A DNA stretch of 64,000 nt from Warburgia ugandensis (Eukaryota; Streptophyta; Magnoliopsida; Canellales; Canellaceae), in assembly GCA_035236585.1 (NCBI GenBank), contig CP141127.1, positions 75,187,495 to 75,251,494 on the forward strand, in the 5' to 3' direction. The notes under the pieces were generated by a model. It saw only the letters and a list, made by a program, of their open reading frames with translations, was not told the origin of the DNA and searched no databases. Made by a program: the position numbers and the translations under genes. Below are positions 62,189 through 64,000 of this stretch, in pieces (position 1 is the first letter of the stretch; each line of letters starts with the position of its first letter).

Positions 62189-62390
62189 ACACAGGGGGAT
62201 TTTAAAATTAGTTAAAAGTGCTAATAGAAGTTGCTTAATAAAAGACTTCTATGGAGCCAACTTGGAAATTCGATAACTTTTAAAGTCATTTAGGTAAATG
62301 ACTTTAAAAATCAAGGACCTTTGAAGTTGCTTAAATAAACAACTTCAAAAGTCACAAACTTTTGAAGTTGTTTTAGCTAAATGTTCAAAA
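62189..62390. mobile_element. CACTA-like subterminal array
   Basis: Starts near CGCTACACAGGGGGATTTT, possibly a mutated CACTA end, then ACTTTTAAAGTCATTTAGGTAAATGACTTT and AACTTCAAAAGTCACAAACTTTTGAAGTT style palindromic motifs. Same motif family as the 24.5-25.2 kb insert. Confidence 0.4.
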
Positions 62391-63652
62391 CTTGAAAACT
62401 CATACTACAAACTTACTTCCTTATACTATAAACTCCTCTTTCTTTCTCAAACATTATGATGTAGATTTGTCCTAGCTTTGTTTTTTTGGGTATTTCCTCT
62501 CAAGATTAGTGGTTGCTAGGTTAGAAGTTTGATTTTACTAGTTTTTTGAGTTTTAATTTAGTAATTTTTAAGTGTTGTGGTAGATATTATGGAGATTTAG
62601 CATTTGGTTGCTAGTCTACATTTTTTAGGTCATATTTGTTGAAATATATCATACATATGCACTGGTTATGTGAAGAAAATTTGAATTATTAGGTAGATTT
62701 TGTGATTTGAAAATTCTTTTGTTCTATTTTGGGACATTAGGTTTGATTTTGTATTTATAGACAAGAATCAACTATTTTGGGCCTTTAGGTTTGGTTCATG
62801 CATTTGCATTTTTTATTTAAACTTTAAGTTCTAATAATCTTGAACAAATTGCTACTGTTTTACATATGAGAATGGAATTTGAATAAGTATTATCAACTCC
62901 TGAAGAATTGATGTTCTATACTTTTGAGGTTGGGTGCTTTTACATGTTCTCATGTGGCACATTCTAAACACATTATCCTTTCGTGGCCTATTATTGAGCA
63001 AGTGTATCTATTTGTAGGATTTATTTGATTTTATTGCTTCCGACTAGCAAAATTTATGAAAAATGAAACTAGAATGTTTCATTGATAGAGTGAAAAGGAG
63101 AAGAGATATTGGTTTGACATTTTTCTTTACCTATGAAAAAACCTCTATTGACCCTAGCATCTTAATCAAGTGGACAAAGGGTTTTGCAGTCTTAGAAGTT
63201 GTTACAGTTTGAGTTGAATTTAGGCCATAAATATTTTCATCATGTAATAAACATGAATTGAGTTCTAATCTTTTCTATGTTCCTTGTGGCATGCTATGTT
63301 GGATGAGAGTTCGCTATGGAATCTAAGGTGCAATAACTATGTGTTTGTTACTAAATGCTAGCAAGAATGGGCCATCAATATCTCTGTATGTGTCACTTTT
63401 TATCATCTCACTTCTCATTGAATGCAAGATATAATGAGTCATATAGGAAGAATGAGTATAATCCTTCTTTGTCTTCTCAAGGACAAATGTTCATGGTTCA
63501 TATTATTGACTGCTTAATTTGGTAATAGCTTTTGTTCTGTTATGAAATTGGTCAATTTGCAAATATAGTCCAATTTGTTGTGATTTGCATTTCTTTCTTC
63601 TTTGTTATAGTAGATGTTCGTTTCCAATAATGTGACTAATTGATTGTCTGAA
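62391..63652. other. Unassigned A/T-rich stretch
   Basis: No ORF of note and no repeat recognised. It could be the interior of the CACTA-like element to its left. Confidence 0.4.
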
Positions 63653-64000
63653 CACTACTAAAATTGGTGTTTTCTCATATGGAAAAAGAAGACGGTTTTC
63701 AATCAACCATCTTAGTAAAATAAAATAAAATAAAATCTAAGACATTTACAAAAGACCATTTTAAAATACCTATTTAATAAGATAGTGTTTCAAACACTGT
63801 CTTAAAATGTTATTGGAGGGATTTAACAAATTTGAAGATTTTCATGGGAATAAGTTAAGAAGATAGTTAGAGAAAATCTTTAAGAACACAATTACAAAAA
63901 ATTTCTTAAAAAATCCTACTTAAGGAGACACTTAGGGAAACCATCTTACAAAACCCTTATTTGAGAAGACAATTATGGGAAAGTATCTTAAAAAAATACT
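63653..64000 (+). mobile_element. CACTA-5: left end, cut by window edge
   Basis: CACTACTAAAATTGGTGTTTTC at 63653, then AAGAAGACGGTTTTCAATCAACCATCTTAGTAAAA and further AAGA.AGT / TCTTAAAA subterminal motifs to the end of the window. Closely parallels 40375 and 38455. Confidence 0.75.

Overview
This is plant nuclear DNA, almost certainly from a flowering plant with a repeat-rich genome. The evidence is layered LTR retrotransposons (Ty3/gypsy Athila-like, a second long-LTR Ty3-type family, Ty1/copia), CACTA (En/Spm) transposons carrying TNP2 and Ulp1-type ORFs, a Mutator-like element, long (CT)n microsatellites, and one plant-specific cell-wall gene (an XTH, glycoside hydrolase family 16) with normal plant introns. 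There is no operon, rRNA, functional tRNA or CRISPR array. The species cannot be named from the sequence. Most host-like coding sequence is dead or doubtful.

Layout. 1-7.2 kb: the 3' half of an Athila-like element with an unbroken pol frame (RT, RNase H, integrase), a 1.66-kb untranslated 3' region and a 3.1-kb 3' LTR that contains a 155-bp (TC)n tract. 7.2-21.4 kb: the only stretch with non-transposon content. It holds a compound microsatellite, a 157-bp tandem duplication, a roughly 54-bp minisatellite with inverted half-units beside it, a possible orphan terminal exon (11.96 kb), an XTH pseudogene (12.33-14.46 kb, minus), a Mutator-like element with a 9-bp target duplication and a GC-rich core (18.76-19.47 kb), and a 156-bp-arm inverted repeat (19.76-20.18 kb). 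21.4-30.2 kb: a decayed Ty1/copia element on the minus strand. It is split by a near-palindromic CACTA-like insert inside integrase and by a 3.3-kb solo LTR with perfect 5-bp target duplications inside gag. 30.2-35.4 kb: scraps of Ty3/gypsy (an LTR-PBS junction, an RNase H tail), an (AC)n tract and a tRNA-like sequence.

35.4-43.1 kb: a pile of CACTA remnants. These are an ORF1 with DUF8039-like and Ulp1 (C48) protease regions on the minus strand, and two left ends (38455, 40375) followed by TNP2 transposase remnants, part of one of them inverted. 43.3-47.5 kb: the 3' end of a second Athila-like element with its own (CT)n-bearing LTR. 48.4-50.2 kb: a solo Athila-like LTR with 5-bp target duplications. 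50.2-59.8 kb: a second CACTA copy (Ulp1/DUF8039 ORF1 plus a DUF4216-type region of TNP2, minus strand), itself split by a 3.0-kb CpG-rich solo LTR (53075-56061). 59.8-62.2 kb: an unidentified retroelement-like ORF region, an LTR-like segment with a TATA box, and a third Athila-like 3' fragment. 62.2-64 kb: a CACTA-like subterminal array and, at the right edge, another CACTA left end.

Nesting gives a relative order. The copia element and CACTA-2 are older than the two long solo LTRs inside them, which still have perfect target duplications. The Athila solo LTR at 48.4 kb lies against the CACTA-2 subterminal array. The most unusual signals are a nested stem-loop shared by three diverged Athila-like 3' regions with one compensatory base-pair change, a second exact copy of the polypurine tract just after pol, and (CT)n tracts in all three Athila-like LTRs. 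No complete new system is evident. All domain names come from reading translations by eye, without database searches.
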